Source: Gemmatimonadales bacterium (GTDB lineage: Bacteria; Gemmatimonadota; Gemmatimonadetes; Gemmatimonadales; GWC2-71-9). Taken from it: a stretch of DNA of 64,000 nucleotides. The stretch covers positions 1 through 64,000 of the forward strand of contig JAICWE010000001.1 of NCBI GenBank assembly GCA_025934955.1. Direction: 5' to 3'. The position numbers and the translations under genes are program-made. Shown here in pieces: positions 8,528-19,440 of this stretch. The notes beneath the pieces were generated by a model that was not told the origin of the DNA, searched no databases, and saw only the letters and a program-made list of their open reading frames with translations. The first letter of the stretch is position 1; every line of letters begins with the position of its first letter.

Positions 8528-9307
8528 ATGAGTGCTCCCCCGTCTTGCCGAAGCATGGGCTCGCATTGCCGTGCGCTGCACGTCACCCTGCGCATCGGCG
8601 CGCTGGAGGAGGGCCGCACCTCGCTCGACCACGAGGCGACGTGGCTCCTCGGGCACACGGAGCACGTCAGCTTCGGCGAGCTGTGGGACGATGAGGGCGA
8701 CCTCTACGTTGACGCCGTGATCCACGTCTCCTGCCGCTTTCTGGCGGACGGACCGGCAGGCGCGAGCTGTCGGGCCCACGGCTTCCGCGGCCCCGCGCGG
8801 GCCAGCCGCCAGCCGCCCCAGCCCCGCCAGCTCGGCCGCAACCGGTTCGTGGTCGTCGACCGCATGCGGCGGGCGACCCGGGTGCTCCCGCCGGCTCCGC
8901 CGGCGGCTCCGGCGCGACGCGCGCTCCCGGTGCTCGCGGCCGGCGCCACGAACAACCCGTGCGCGACCGCGCGGTGCACCACCGCGGACCACGCGCGCGG
9001 CGCCGCCTGTTGCCGCGATCTCCAGGTCGAGATCATGTGCACCCGGCTCGAGGAATGGCTCGAGGCGCTGGTGCGCACCCGCCGTTCGCCCTATCTCTGC
9101 AAGGTGGTTCGCGAGGGCGACTTCTCCATCGAGGCGGAGATCATCTCCGCATGCGGCTACCTCGAGGCCGGCGGCGTCAACTGCACGCTGCACGGCCGCC
9201 GCCGAGCCGACGGCCGTCCCGCAAAACCCGACCTCTGTTCCGACTGGCCGCCCAAGCGGCAGGAGCTGCACCCGGGCTGTGTCTTTGCCCGGCCCCGCCG
9301 GCGGTAG
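8528..9307 (+). CDS. Cys-rich protein of unknown function with internal duplication
   Basis: 259 residues, 14 of them Cys, and no recognised family. The two halves resemble each other: HCRALHV in the first matches CCRDLQV in the second, and DLYVDAVIHVSCRFL...CRAHGF matches DFSIEAEIISACGYL...CTLHGR. A basic, Pro/Ala-rich linker of about 60 residues joins them. Paired Cys and His residues suggest two metal sites or disulfide-bonded domains. There is no clear signal peptide. ATG 8528 is chosen as the first start giving the repeat; 155 bases upstream diverge from the cupredoxin gene. Function is unknown. Confidence 0.6.
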   Translation: MSAPPSCRSMGSHCRALHVTLRIGALEEGRTSLDHEATWLLGHTEHVSFGELWDDEGDLYVDAVIHVSCRFLADGPAGASCRAHGFRGPARASRQPPQPRQLGRNRFVVVDRMRRATRVLPPAPPAAPARRALPVLAAGATNNPCATARCTTADHARGAACCRDLQVEIMCTRLEEWLEALVRTRRSPYLCKVVREGDFSIEAEIISACGYLEAGGVNCTLHGRRRADGRPAKPDLCSDWPPKRQELHPGCVFARPRRR

Positions 9308-9412
9308 GCGGAGCTGTCTCGTCCCCTCCCGTGCAAGTAGCTTTCGCTGCGGCGTCACCCCGCCGGTCAACCGACAGACCCGCAGGATGGCTCGCCCGCA
9401 GGAGACCAGCCC

Positions 9413-9931
9413 GTGAACGATGAGGTCGAGCAGCTCTACCAGAACACCTACGCGGCCGTGGTGCGGTTCCTCTACCGAAAGGTGTGGGACGCAGATCGCG
9501 CCGAGGACCTGGCCCAGGAGGTCTTCGTGCGGGCGCTGTCGCACCGGCCGGAGAAGCCGCGCGCGTGGGTGTTCGCCGTCGCGGCCAACCTGGCGCGGGA
9601 CGAGGCCCGGGCGGCGGTACGGCGGAAGAAGCACCTGACGTTGCTCACGGGTGACCCGATGAGCCAACCGGGAACGGAGCCCGCGGTCGATCAGCAGATG
9701 GAGCACGACGAGCGTATGGCGGCGGTACAGCGCGCGCTCGCCGGGCTGACGCCGCGGGACCGCGAGGTCCTGCTGTTGTGGGATGCCGGCCTCAGTTATC
9801 CCGAGATCGCGGCGCAGACCGGCCTCGCGGTCGGCGCGATCGGCACCACCCTCGCCCGGGCGCGCAAGCGGCTGGTCGAGTCACACGACCGACAGGAGCA
9901 CGAGACCGAGGGCCATGCGGCACATTCCTGA
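9413..9931 (+). CDS. RNA polymerase sigma factor, ECF family
   Basis: 172 residues with only sigma regions 2 and 4. Region 2 contains DRAEDLAQEVFVRAL, the core-binding and -10 reading helix. Region 4 has LTPRDREVLLLWDAGLSYPEIAAQ, a helix-turn-helix for the -35 element. Start is GTG 9413. The next gene starts inside its 3' end and encodes a zinc-finger anti-sigma factor, the usual pairing that keeps an ECF sigma silent until a signal at the membrane releases it. Target promoters are not identifiable here. Confidence 0.92.
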   Translation: MNDEVEQLYQNTYAAVVRFLYRKVWDADRAEDLAQEVFVRALSHRPEKPRAWVFAVAANLARDEARAAVRRKKHLTLLTGDPMSQPGTEPAVDQQMEHDERMAAVQRALAGLTPRDREVLLLWDAGLSYPEIAAQTGLAVGAIGTTLARARKRLVESHDRQEHETEGHAAHS

Positions 9932-10958
9932 AGAGGAACTGCACGCCTATCTCGATCAGGCGCTGAGCCGGTCGCAGTGCGTCGAGATCGAGAGCCATCT
10001 GGCTTCCTGTCCGGCGTGCAGCGGGATGCGCGACGGCATCGCCGCGCTCCGCGATCGCACGACCGCACTGCTCTCCCGCCTCGCCCCCCCGCGCCGCGTC
10101 GCCCCCGCCTTCCCCAGCATCGCCGAGCGCGCCGAGCTCGTCATCCACCGCCGGCGCGATCGGATCCGCGCCGCGGCGTGGGCCGCGAGCGTGGCGGCGG
10201 CCCTCGGCGTCGGCTTTGGTGCAAGCTGGCTGTTGAACGGCACGGCGCATCCGGCCGTCGCGACGGGACCCACCCGCCCCGCGCCGGTCGCGGCACCGGC
10301 GCAGCAGCAATTGCGGCAATCGGAGCAGCCGCTACCCTCGCCGCTCGCGATCCGCACGCCGGAGCCGGTGGCCGGGACGTCCGCGCCGGCCGAGAGCGGG
10401 CGCGAGGACCCGGCTGCGTCCGCCGGTGAGCGCCATGCGCGCCGGACGGCGCGCGGTGCACGCGAGACGGCGCCGGCCGTTGCGCCCGGCCCGCAGGTAC
10501 GCGACGCCGAGGTGTCCACCCAGACGCTGGGTCAGGCTGGCAGCTCGCCGGAGCTTGCCGGGCTGTGGCGGACGCTCTCGTGGGATCGCGCGCGGAGTGA
10601 GAGCGGCGAGGAGCCGGCCCGCATCGACGGACTGCCGGTGATGCAGGTGCAGGTGCAGCAGGGCCGGGCCGACTCGAAGCCGATCATGGTGGTGGCGCAG
10701 CAGCTCAAGTCGGGCGACGTGATCCGTACCATCGAAGGCCCGGTCGCGGATGTGTCCGAACTGCTGGCGCACCGCGGTCCGCCGGCGCCGGCGCCCGCCT
10801 CGCAGACGCCGCAGGTGGCCAGCAACGGCAACTCGGCCGACGGCATGATGGCGATGCAGCGCGGCGACCGGATGCTCGCCGTCACCGGCCCGCTGCCGAA
10901 CGATTCGCTCAGGGCCATGATCCGGCGGCTCAACGCGGAGCTCCGCACCGGCCGCTAG
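9915..10958 (+). CDS. Anti-sigma factor with N-terminal zinc finger and one membrane span
   Basis: 347 residues. Residues 1-40 have the anti-sigma zinc-finger motif His28-x3-Cys32-x2-Cys35. A single membrane helix lies at about 83-103 (AAWAASVAAALGVGFGASWL), then a Pro/Ala-rich linker and a periplasmic C-terminal domain of about 180 residues that I do not recognise. It should sequester the ECF sigma encoded just upstream; its ATG lies 17 bases inside that gene, so the two are translationally coupled. The long ectodomain is the likely sensor. It converges with actF, 4 bases apart. Confidence 0.82.
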   Translation: MRHIPEEELHAYLDQALSRSQCVEIESHLASCPACSGMRDGIAALRDRTTALLSRLAPPRRVAPAFPSIAERAELVIHRRRDRIRAAAWAASVAAALGVGFGASWLLNGTAHPAVATGPTRPAPVAAPAQQQLRQSEQPLPSPLAIRTPEPVAGTSAPAESGREDPAASAGERHARRTARGARETAPAVAPGPQVRDAEVSTQTLGQAGSSPELAGLWRTLSWDRARSESGEEPARIDGLPVMQVQVQQGRADSKPIMVVAQQLKSGDVIRTIEGPVADVSELLAHRGPPAPAPASQTPQVASNGNSADGMMAMQRGDRMLAVTGPLPNDSLRAMIRRLNAELRTGR

Positions 10959-10962
10959 CGGA

Positions 10963-12336
10963 TCAGCGCGGGCCCTTTCGCCGCTCCAGGTCGGTCTCGT
11001 GCACGTAGTCCTTGTCGGTATCCTCGAAGTCGAAGACCTCGACGCCATGGTGGCTCAGCTCGCGGCCCAGCGTGATCTCGGCGAGCCGCGGCGACACCAT
11101 CGGGAAGCTCCGCGCAAAGAGTCCGTAGGTCAGCAGGAACAAGCCCAGGAAGAGAAGCGTGGGACCGATTTCCGGAATGCCGACGACGGGGCCGGGCATC
11201 GGCGTCACCGATGGCAGCACGAGCATGTACCGCTCGAGCCACATGGACACGAGACTGATGGTGGCAAAGAGTCCGAGGGTGAAGCGGTTCTTCTTCGGTG
11301 CCACGCCGAGCAGGCCGATGAACGGAATGACGAAGACGCCGATGAACACCGCCGACCCGATCGGAAGCCACGGCCCCCAGAGGCGGGCAAAGACGAAGCC
11401 GGTCTCCTCCGGCATGTTGCCGTACCAGATCACCAGGAACTGCGCCCACATGAGATAGGCCCAGAACACGGTGAAGCCGAAGTGCAGCTTGCCGAGGTCG
11501 TGCCGCTGCTTCGGCGAGATGAGATCACGGATGCCGAGCTGCGCGCCGCCGACGATCATCAGCAGCGCGAGCCAGCTGTGGGCGTTGAGGAAGGCGCCCA
11601 TGAAGAACCAGCCGCCGAGCAGGTTGGAGTACCAGTGCGGCTGGAGCGCCATGATGCAGTCGAAGGCGACGAGCGTCATCACCGCCGCGTAGAGCACCAC
11701 GTATTGCGGCCCCGACTTCCGCACTTCGCGCTCGACCCACTCCAGCCGGCCCTCGGAGCCGTCGTATCCCGCCGTCAGCCGCTCGAACCGGCGCCGGCGC
11801 GATCCGGTGACGGCATCGCGCGCGGCGAACATGTCGGGGATCATGTCGACCCGCACCAGCCGCGCGCCGAGCCAGGCGAGCAGCAGGAGAGCGATGAAGA
11901 TCCGGGCGAACATGAAGCCGTGCGAGAGCCAGAGCTGCTTGCCCGGCGACAGCGTCTCGAGCTGCGCCTGCATCGGGCCGAAGATGGCGTGGTAGCCGGC
12001 GGTGAAGATCAGCACCGTCCCGATCAGCGCCACGATGAAGAAGCTCCACGCCGCCTCGGCGAAGCGGACAACCAGGCCGGACCAGCGCGCGTTGGTCACC
12101 TTCATCACCGCCGCGAAGGCGACGAGACCGGCGGAGAGACTGGTGAAGTAGAGCCAGTTGACGTGAAAGAGCTGCCACGCCCGGACGCCGCCGTCGGCCG
12201 AGCCGAGCGCGCGGAGAAAGAGGATCAGCCCGAGCACCGCGAGGCCGCCGCCGACGCCAAGGAACAGATCGTAGCGTCCGGCCACCGAGGCGGCCACGAG
12301 GCGGCGGCGGAGACCGCGAGGATTGATGTCGGCCAT
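10963..12336 (-). CDS. actF: Alternative complex III subunit ActF
   Basis: 457 residues with about ten membrane segments, of the NrfD/ActC-ActF type quinol-interacting family. It is the last gene of actABCDEF and paralogous to actC in the same operon. Recognisable segments include WLSHGFMFAR and LGKLHFGFTVFWAYLMWAQF. In alternative complex III the membrane subunits ActC and ActF form the quinol side, passing electrons from menaquinol or quinol to the iron-sulfur and heme subunits. ATG 12336 shares its first base with the stop of actE, showing coupling. Confidence 0.9.
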   Translation of the reverse strand: MADINPRGLRRRLVAASVAGRYDLFLGVGGGLAVLGLILFLRALGSADGGVRAWQLFHVNWLYFTSLSAGLVAFAAVMKVTNARWSGLVVRFAEAAWSFFIVALIGTVLIFTAGYHAIFGPMQAQLETLSPGKQLWLSHGFMFARIFIALLLLAWLGARLVRVDMIPDMFAARDAVTGSRRRRFERLTAGYDGSEGRLEWVEREVRKSGPQYVVLYAAVMTLVAFDCIMALQPHWYSNLLGGWFFMGAFLNAHSWLALLMIVGGAQLGIRDLISPKQRHDLGKLHFGFTVFWAYLMWAQFLVIWYGNMPEETGFVFARLWGPWLPIGSAVFIGVFVIPFIGLLGVAPKKNRFTLGLFATISLVSMWLERYMLVLPSVTPMPGPVVGIPEIGPTLLFLGLFLLTYGLFARSFPMVSPRLAEITLGRELSHHGVEVFDFEDTDKDYVHETDLERRKGPR

Positions 12337-13034
12337 TACTTCCTTCCTCCCGGCGCGGGCGCGGGTGCCGCCGCCGAAGCCGGCGGCGCGGGCGGCGCGG
12401 CCTCCGCCTGGAGCTTCCGTACGTAGTCCACCACCGCCCAGCGATCCATCGGATCATGGACCTTGTCGCCGTAGCGGGGCATGACGCCGCGGCCGTAGCG
12501 GATAATCGAGTAGATGTAGCCGTCGCTGAAGGCGCGGGCCCGGTCGGTGACGAGCGGCGGCGCGCCGATCTTGGGCGACACCGGCCCGTTGGCCATGCCG
12601 GTGGGACCGTGGCAGACGGCGCAATACGTATGGAACAGCGTGTCGCCGCGGGCCTCGACGGTGGCCGGGATCTGCGGCGTCATGGGACCGTCACGCCGCG
12701 CCTGCTCCGGAATCGGCGTCGCGCCGGGCTTGGTGAGGTTGACCAGGCGGTCCGCCGTCGTCGTCTTGCCCGTCGCCCACTCGGCGGACCAGTCGGCCTC
12801 GCCGCCGGTAATCGGAACCGTGCCGTCCGGCGTATTGCGCGGGATGTCGGCGCGGGAGTAGGGGTGTACCGATTTCTGGTAGATCATGTGGTCGAACCAC
12901 GGGATCGCGTGCATCAGGTCGTCGGGCGACCACAGATCGTTGTAGTACCAGTCGCAGCCGGCCAGCAGCGCCAGCGCGGCCGCGGCGAGCGCGGTCCGCA
13001 GCGTCAGCGCGGGGATCCGCTTACGGCGCCGCAT
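12336..13034 (-). CDS. actE: Alternative complex III subunit ActE, monoheme cytochrome c lipoprotein
   Basis: 232 residues. A lipoprotein signal ends at LAGC (LLAGCDWYYND), followed by a cytochrome c domain with one heme-binding CAVCH near residue 142 and an axial Met candidate in GVMPRYGD. ActE is the lipid-anchored monoheme cytochrome that hands electrons from the complex to a soluble or oxidase-bound acceptor. The C-terminus is a Pro/Ala-rich tail. ATG 13034 overlaps the end of actD and is preferred over a start six codons upstream because it places the basic n-region correctly. Confidence 0.88.
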   Translation of the reverse strand: MRRRKRIPALTLRTALAAAALALLAGCDWYYNDLWSPDDLMHAIPWFDHMIYQKSVHPYSRADIPRNTPDGTVPITGGEADWSAEWATGKTTTADRLVNLTKPGATPIPEQARRDGPMTPQIPATVEARGDTLFHTYCAVCHGPTGMANGPVSPKIGAPPLVTDRARAFSDGYIYSIIRYGRGVMPRYGDKVHDPMDRWAVVDYVRKLQAEAAPPAPPASAAAPAPAPGGRK

Positions 13035-13557
13035 GCCGCACCTCCACCGCACCGGCGTTCCGCAGCATGAGCTCGAGCGCGCCGCTCTGGGCGCGATCGG
13101 CGGGGACGAAGACGCCGATGCGATCGTCGGAGAAGCGGCCGTCGTAGATCACGCCGCGCCGGCCGAGCCCGACGGAGAGCACCGCGACGCCGAACAGCGT
13201 CACCAGCGCACTGGTCAGCACCGTCAGCTCGAACATGATCACGACGAACGCCGGCATGGCGACGATCGCCTTGCCGCCGACCAGCACCGGCCAGTCGCGG
13301 TTCATCCAGATCTGCATGCAGGTCGCCGCGGTGAGCCCGACGATGCCGCCGACCAGCGTGAACAGCCGCACCGGACTCACCTTCGCCTCCAGCGCCTCTT
13401 CGATCGAGTGATTCGGGTGCGCCACGTAGACCGTGAGCTTCCGGTGCCCCTTGCCGCGGAGCGCCTTGATCGCATCCACCGCGGCGTCGATGTGCTCGAA
13501 TGACGCGAGCACGCCGGGCACCGTCGCCGGTTTGCGGAACGGATTGGGGAGCGCCAT
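13021..13557 (-). CDS. actD: Alternative complex III subunit ActD
   Basis: 178 residues: a small N-terminal soluble domain that begins VPGVLASFEHIDAAVDAIK, then two membrane helices (about 66-84 and 97-125) and a short C-terminal tail. This is the DUF3341 architecture of ActD. Its exact role within alternative complex III is unclear; it is a membrane subunit lacking cofactors. ATG 13557 overlaps the actC stop as TGATG. Confidence 0.88.
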   Translation of the reverse strand: MALPNPFRKPATVPGVLASFEHIDAAVDAIKALRGKGHRKLTVYVAHPNHSIEEALEAKVSPVRLFTLVGGIVGLTAATCMQIWMNRDWPVLVGGKAIVAMPAFVVIMFELTVLTSALVTLFGVAVLSVGLGRRGVIYDGRFSDDRIGVFVPADRAQSGALELMLRNAGAVEVRHAAP

Positions 13558-14921
13558 CAGTGGCCTCCGTGCGCGTCGGGATGCAGCCGCGGCATCGGAA
13601 TCATCTCCTTGACTTCCTGGATCGCCACGATGGGGAAGCTCCGCGCGAAGAGGAGGAACCACATCCCGAACCAGCCGAACGAGCCGGCGAGGATGCCCCA
13701 GTCGGACCAGGTCGGGTTCAGCACGCCCCACGCCCACGGCACGTAGTCGTTGGAGAGCGAGGAGACGATGATGACCCAGCGCTCGAACCACATCCCGATG
13801 TTGATGAAGATCGAGATGACGAACAGCGACGTCAGGTTGGTGCGGATCTTCCGGAACCAGAGCAGCTGCGACACCAGCGCATTGCAGGTGATCATGGTCC
13901 AGCCCGACCACCACTGCGCGCCGAACGGCCGCAGGAAGAACGTCGTCTGCTCGAAGGTGTTGCCGCTGTACCAGGAGACGAAGTACTCCATCGAGTAGGA
14001 GTAGAACAGGATCGAGCCGGTCAGCAGCGTCAGCTTGGAGAGGTTGTCGAAGTGATAGTCGGTGATCATGTGCTCGAGCCGCAGGTGCTTCCGGAGCGGA
14101 ATGAGCAGCGTGAACACCATGCCGACGCCGGAGTAGATGGCGCCGGCCACAAAGTACGGAGCGAAGATCGTTCCGTGCCAGCCCGGGATGATCGAGCTGG
14201 CGAAGTCCCACGACACCACCGAGTGCACCGAGAGGACCAGCGGCGTCGCCAGCGCGGCGAGATAGAGGTACGCGCGCGAGTAGTGCCGCCACTGGTTGTC
14301 GGTGCCCTGCCATCCCATGCTGAGCTGGCCGTAGATGAAGCGGCGCCAGCCGGTGACCTTGTCGCGCACCGCGGCGACGTCGGGAATCAGGCCGAAGATC
14401 AGGAACGTCGTCGACACCGTGAGGTAGGTGGAGATGGCGAACACGTCCCACAGGAGCGGCGACTTGAAATTGGGCCAGAGGTAGCGCTGGTTCGGGTAGG
14501 GCAGCAGCCAGTAGAAGATCCACTGCCGGCCGATGTGGATGATCGGGAAGAGGCCGGCGGTCATGACGGCGAAGACCGTCATCGCCTCGGTGACGCGATA
14601 CACCGCCGTGCGCCACGGCGACCGGAACAGGAAGAGGATCGCCGAGATCAGCGTTCCCGCGTGGCCGATGCCGACCCAGAACACGAACGTCGTGATGTAC
14701 ACCGACCACATCACCGGCGGATTGTAGCCCGAGTGGCCGAGGCCGTCCTTGATGATGATGGTGAAGGTGACGATGCCGATGAGGAGCAGGAAGACCGCGC
14801 CGAACACGGCGAGGTAGTAGCTCCGCGGCGGCGTCTCCAGCGTGCGCACGATGTCGCGGGTGACTTCCGCGTGGGTCTGCGTCATCACCGGCTCGATCTT
14901 CGACCGAAGGACAGTCGCCAT
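13557..14921 (-). CDS. actC: Alternative complex III subunit ActC (NrfD/PsrC family)
   Basis: 454 residues with about ten membrane helices, of the NrfD/PsrC polysulfide-reductase membrane family. Conserved stretches include GIGHAGTLISAILFL, FPIIHIGRQW and RPYM-like RPFGAQWWSGW. ActC is thought to hold the quinol oxidation site and to sit under the iron-sulfur subunit ActB. It starts 3 bases after the actB stop. ActC and ActF in this operon are paralogues, as in other alternative complex III operons. Confidence 0.92.
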   Translation of the reverse strand: MATVLRSKIEPVMTQTHAEVTRDIVRTLETPPRSYYLAVFGAVFLLLIGIVTFTIIIKDGLGHSGYNPPVMWSVYITTFVFWVGIGHAGTLISAILFLFRSPWRTAVYRVTEAMTVFAVMTAGLFPIIHIGRQWIFYWLLPYPNQRYLWPNFKSPLLWDVFAISTYLTVSTTFLIFGLIPDVAAVRDKVTGWRRFIYGQLSMGWQGTDNQWRHYSRAYLYLAALATPLVLSVHSVVSWDFASSIIPGWHGTIFAPYFVAGAIYSGVGMVFTLLIPLRKHLRLEHMITDYHFDNLSKLTLLTGSILFYSYSMEYFVSWYSGNTFEQTTFFLRPFGAQWWSGWTMITCNALVSQLLWFRKIRTNLTSLFVISIFINIGMWFERWVIIVSSLSNDYVPWAWGVLNPTWSDWGILAGSFGWFGMWFLLFARSFPIVAIQEVKEMIPMPRLHPDAHGGH

Positions 14922-14924
14922 CCC

Positions 14925-17921
<2,997 letters not shown>

Positions 17922-17948
17922 CTCTCCGGGGAGATCGCGAGCTTCACG

Positions 17949-18542
17949 TCAGTAGTGGCAGGCCGAGCAGTCGCGGGTCACCTTGCGCTCGAGGTGGCAG
18001 TTGATGCACCACCCCATGTTGTTCACGTTGTTCACCTTGTACACCTGCGGCATGCGCGCGATGTCCCCGTGACAGGTGGCGCAGGCCACCGGGCCCATCG
18101 CCTTGATGTGCTGACTGTGGGGGAAATGCACGTGCCGCGCGAGGTAGTGGACGCGGGTCCACTCGATCGGCTTCTTGTCGGCCCATGCCTGGCGGACCTT
18201 CTTGATCTCGGCCTTGTTGGCGCTGTCGCTGCCGCCGATGACGAGATGACAACCCATGCAGGTCTGCATCGAGGGGATGCCGGGCTCGTTGGAGACGGCG
18301 ACGGAGTAATGGCAGTACTGGCACTGGATCTTGTAGGCGCCGGCGTGGAGATCGTGCCGGAAGAAGACCGGCTGGCGCGGACCCTTGAGCTTGGCGGAGT
18401 CGCCTTTGGCGATGACCGGGGCGGCGATGGAATCGGCGGTGCGTGCCGGGGCCTGCTGCGCGCGGGCCGGCGTACCGGCAACGAACGCGGCGACGATGGC
18501 GACCGTCGCCGCGCGAGCCACGCTGACAAACAGCTTTCGCAT
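17949..18542 (-). CDS. actA: Alternative complex III subunit ActA, pentaheme cytochrome c
   Basis: 197 residues with an N-terminal signal or anchor helix (about 6-28) and exactly five CxxCH heme sites: Cys74-His78, Cys95-His99, Cys154-His158, Cys179-His183 and Cys192-His196. This fits ActA, the pentaheme subunit that receives electrons from ActB. It is the first gene of actABCDEF. A candidate promoter lies about 63 bases upstream of the ATG at 18542. Confidence 0.93.
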   Translation of the reverse strand: MRKLFVSVARAATVAIVAAFVAGTPARAQQAPARTADSIAAPVIAKGDSAKLKGPRQPVFFRHDLHAGAYKIQCQYCHYSVAVSNEPGIPSMQTCMGCHLVIGGSDSANKAEIKKVRQAWADKKPIEWTRVHYLARHVHFPHSQHIKAMGPVACATCHGDIARMPQVYKVNNVNNMGWCINCHLERKVTRDCSACHY

Positions 18543-18611
18543 TATCGCTAGACCACCGCTGAGAGAGTCCGTTGGACGATCGAACGAACCTACGGCGCGT
18601 GCGGGCGCCGA

Positions 18612-18639
18612 AACATAGTCAGCACTCGACTTTCATCAA
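18612..18639 (-). promoter_or_regulatory. Candidate sigma70-type promoter of actABCDEF
   Basis: On the minus strand TTGATG (18639-18634) and TATGTT (18617-18612) are separated by 16 bases, in an unusually AT-rich stretch before actA. Predicted transcription start near 18605 gives a leader of about 63 bases. Confidence 0.55.
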
Positions 18640-18678
18640 CTGGCACAACATGCTAGCAATCCGACAACTTCATTCGGA

Positions 18679-19440
18679 TTACTGCAGGTCGCGAGCGCGT
18701 GCCCGGCGCTCCAGAAACCGCACGACTTCGATGCCCATGGCGCGAAGGAGGGACGCCTCGCGGCCGTCGAGGTCGGCGCGGAAGAGGACCTCGCGGAGCG
18801 AGCGCATGACGTGCTCCGGGTGGCGGGTCTTGAAGAAGTCGATGGCGTCGAGCGCGCGCTCCCAGTCGGCGAAGATCGCCTCGAGCTGGGCGCCGGTGGC
18901 GGGGTCGGCGACGTTGCGCGGCGGTTTGATGGGAACGGCGTCCCCGCCCCGCGCGACCCACACCTCGTACAGCATGATCCCGACCGCCTGGGCCAGGTTG
19001 AGCGAGCTGTGGGTGGGAGTGGTGCTGATGGTGACGAGGGTGCCGCAGCGGTCGAGCTCGTCGTTGGTGAGCCCGCTGTCCTCGCGGCCCGCCACCACCG
19101 CGACCGGTCCCGCACCGCGCTCGGCCCAGGCCGCGACCTCGGCCGCGGCGGCGCGGGGGCGGAGCGTACGGCGCTTGGCGGCGCGCTCCCGCCCGGTGAG
19201 CACGGCGCTGTGGACGCAGTCGGCGAGCGCCGACTCGAGTGACGGGTGGACTTCGATGCCGGCGACGAAGTCCGCGGTGTTGTGGGCGATGCCCTCGATC
19301 CGCCACCGGTCCAGCTCGATCTCGGGGCTCACCACCCGCATCCGCGCGACGCCGAAGTTGCAGGCGAGCCGGACACAGCTCGCGACGTTGACCAGGTCCT
19401 GCGGCGCGACGAGTACGAGGATGAGTGCCGAACCGCTCAA
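18679..19440 (-). CDS. trmJ: tRNA/rRNA methyltransferase, TrmJ-type (SPOUT family)
   Basis: 253 residues. The SPOUT knot motifs are visible: LVAPQDLVNVASCVRLACNFG at the start, VAGREDSGLTNDEL in the middle, and STTPTHSSLNLAQAVGI near residue 145, the AdoMet-binding knot. This matches TrmJ, which 2'-O-methylates the tRNA wobble-side residue 32; other SpoU proteins are possible. The C-terminal part has charged helices typical of TrmJ. The start overlaps the stop of the upstream PilT-like gene (ATGA). Confidence 0.8.
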   Translation of the reverse strand: MSGSALILVLVAPQDLVNVASCVRLACNFGVARMRVVSPEIELDRWRIEGIAHNTADFVAGIEVHPSLESALADCVHSAVLTGRERAAKRRTLRPRAAAAEVAAWAERGAGPVAVVAGREDSGLTNDELDRCGTLVTISTTPTHSSLNLAQAVGIMLYEVWVARGGDAVPIKPPRNVADPATGAQLEAIFADWERALDAIDFFKTRHPEHVMRSLREVLFRADLDGREASLLRAMGIEVVRFLERRARARDLQ

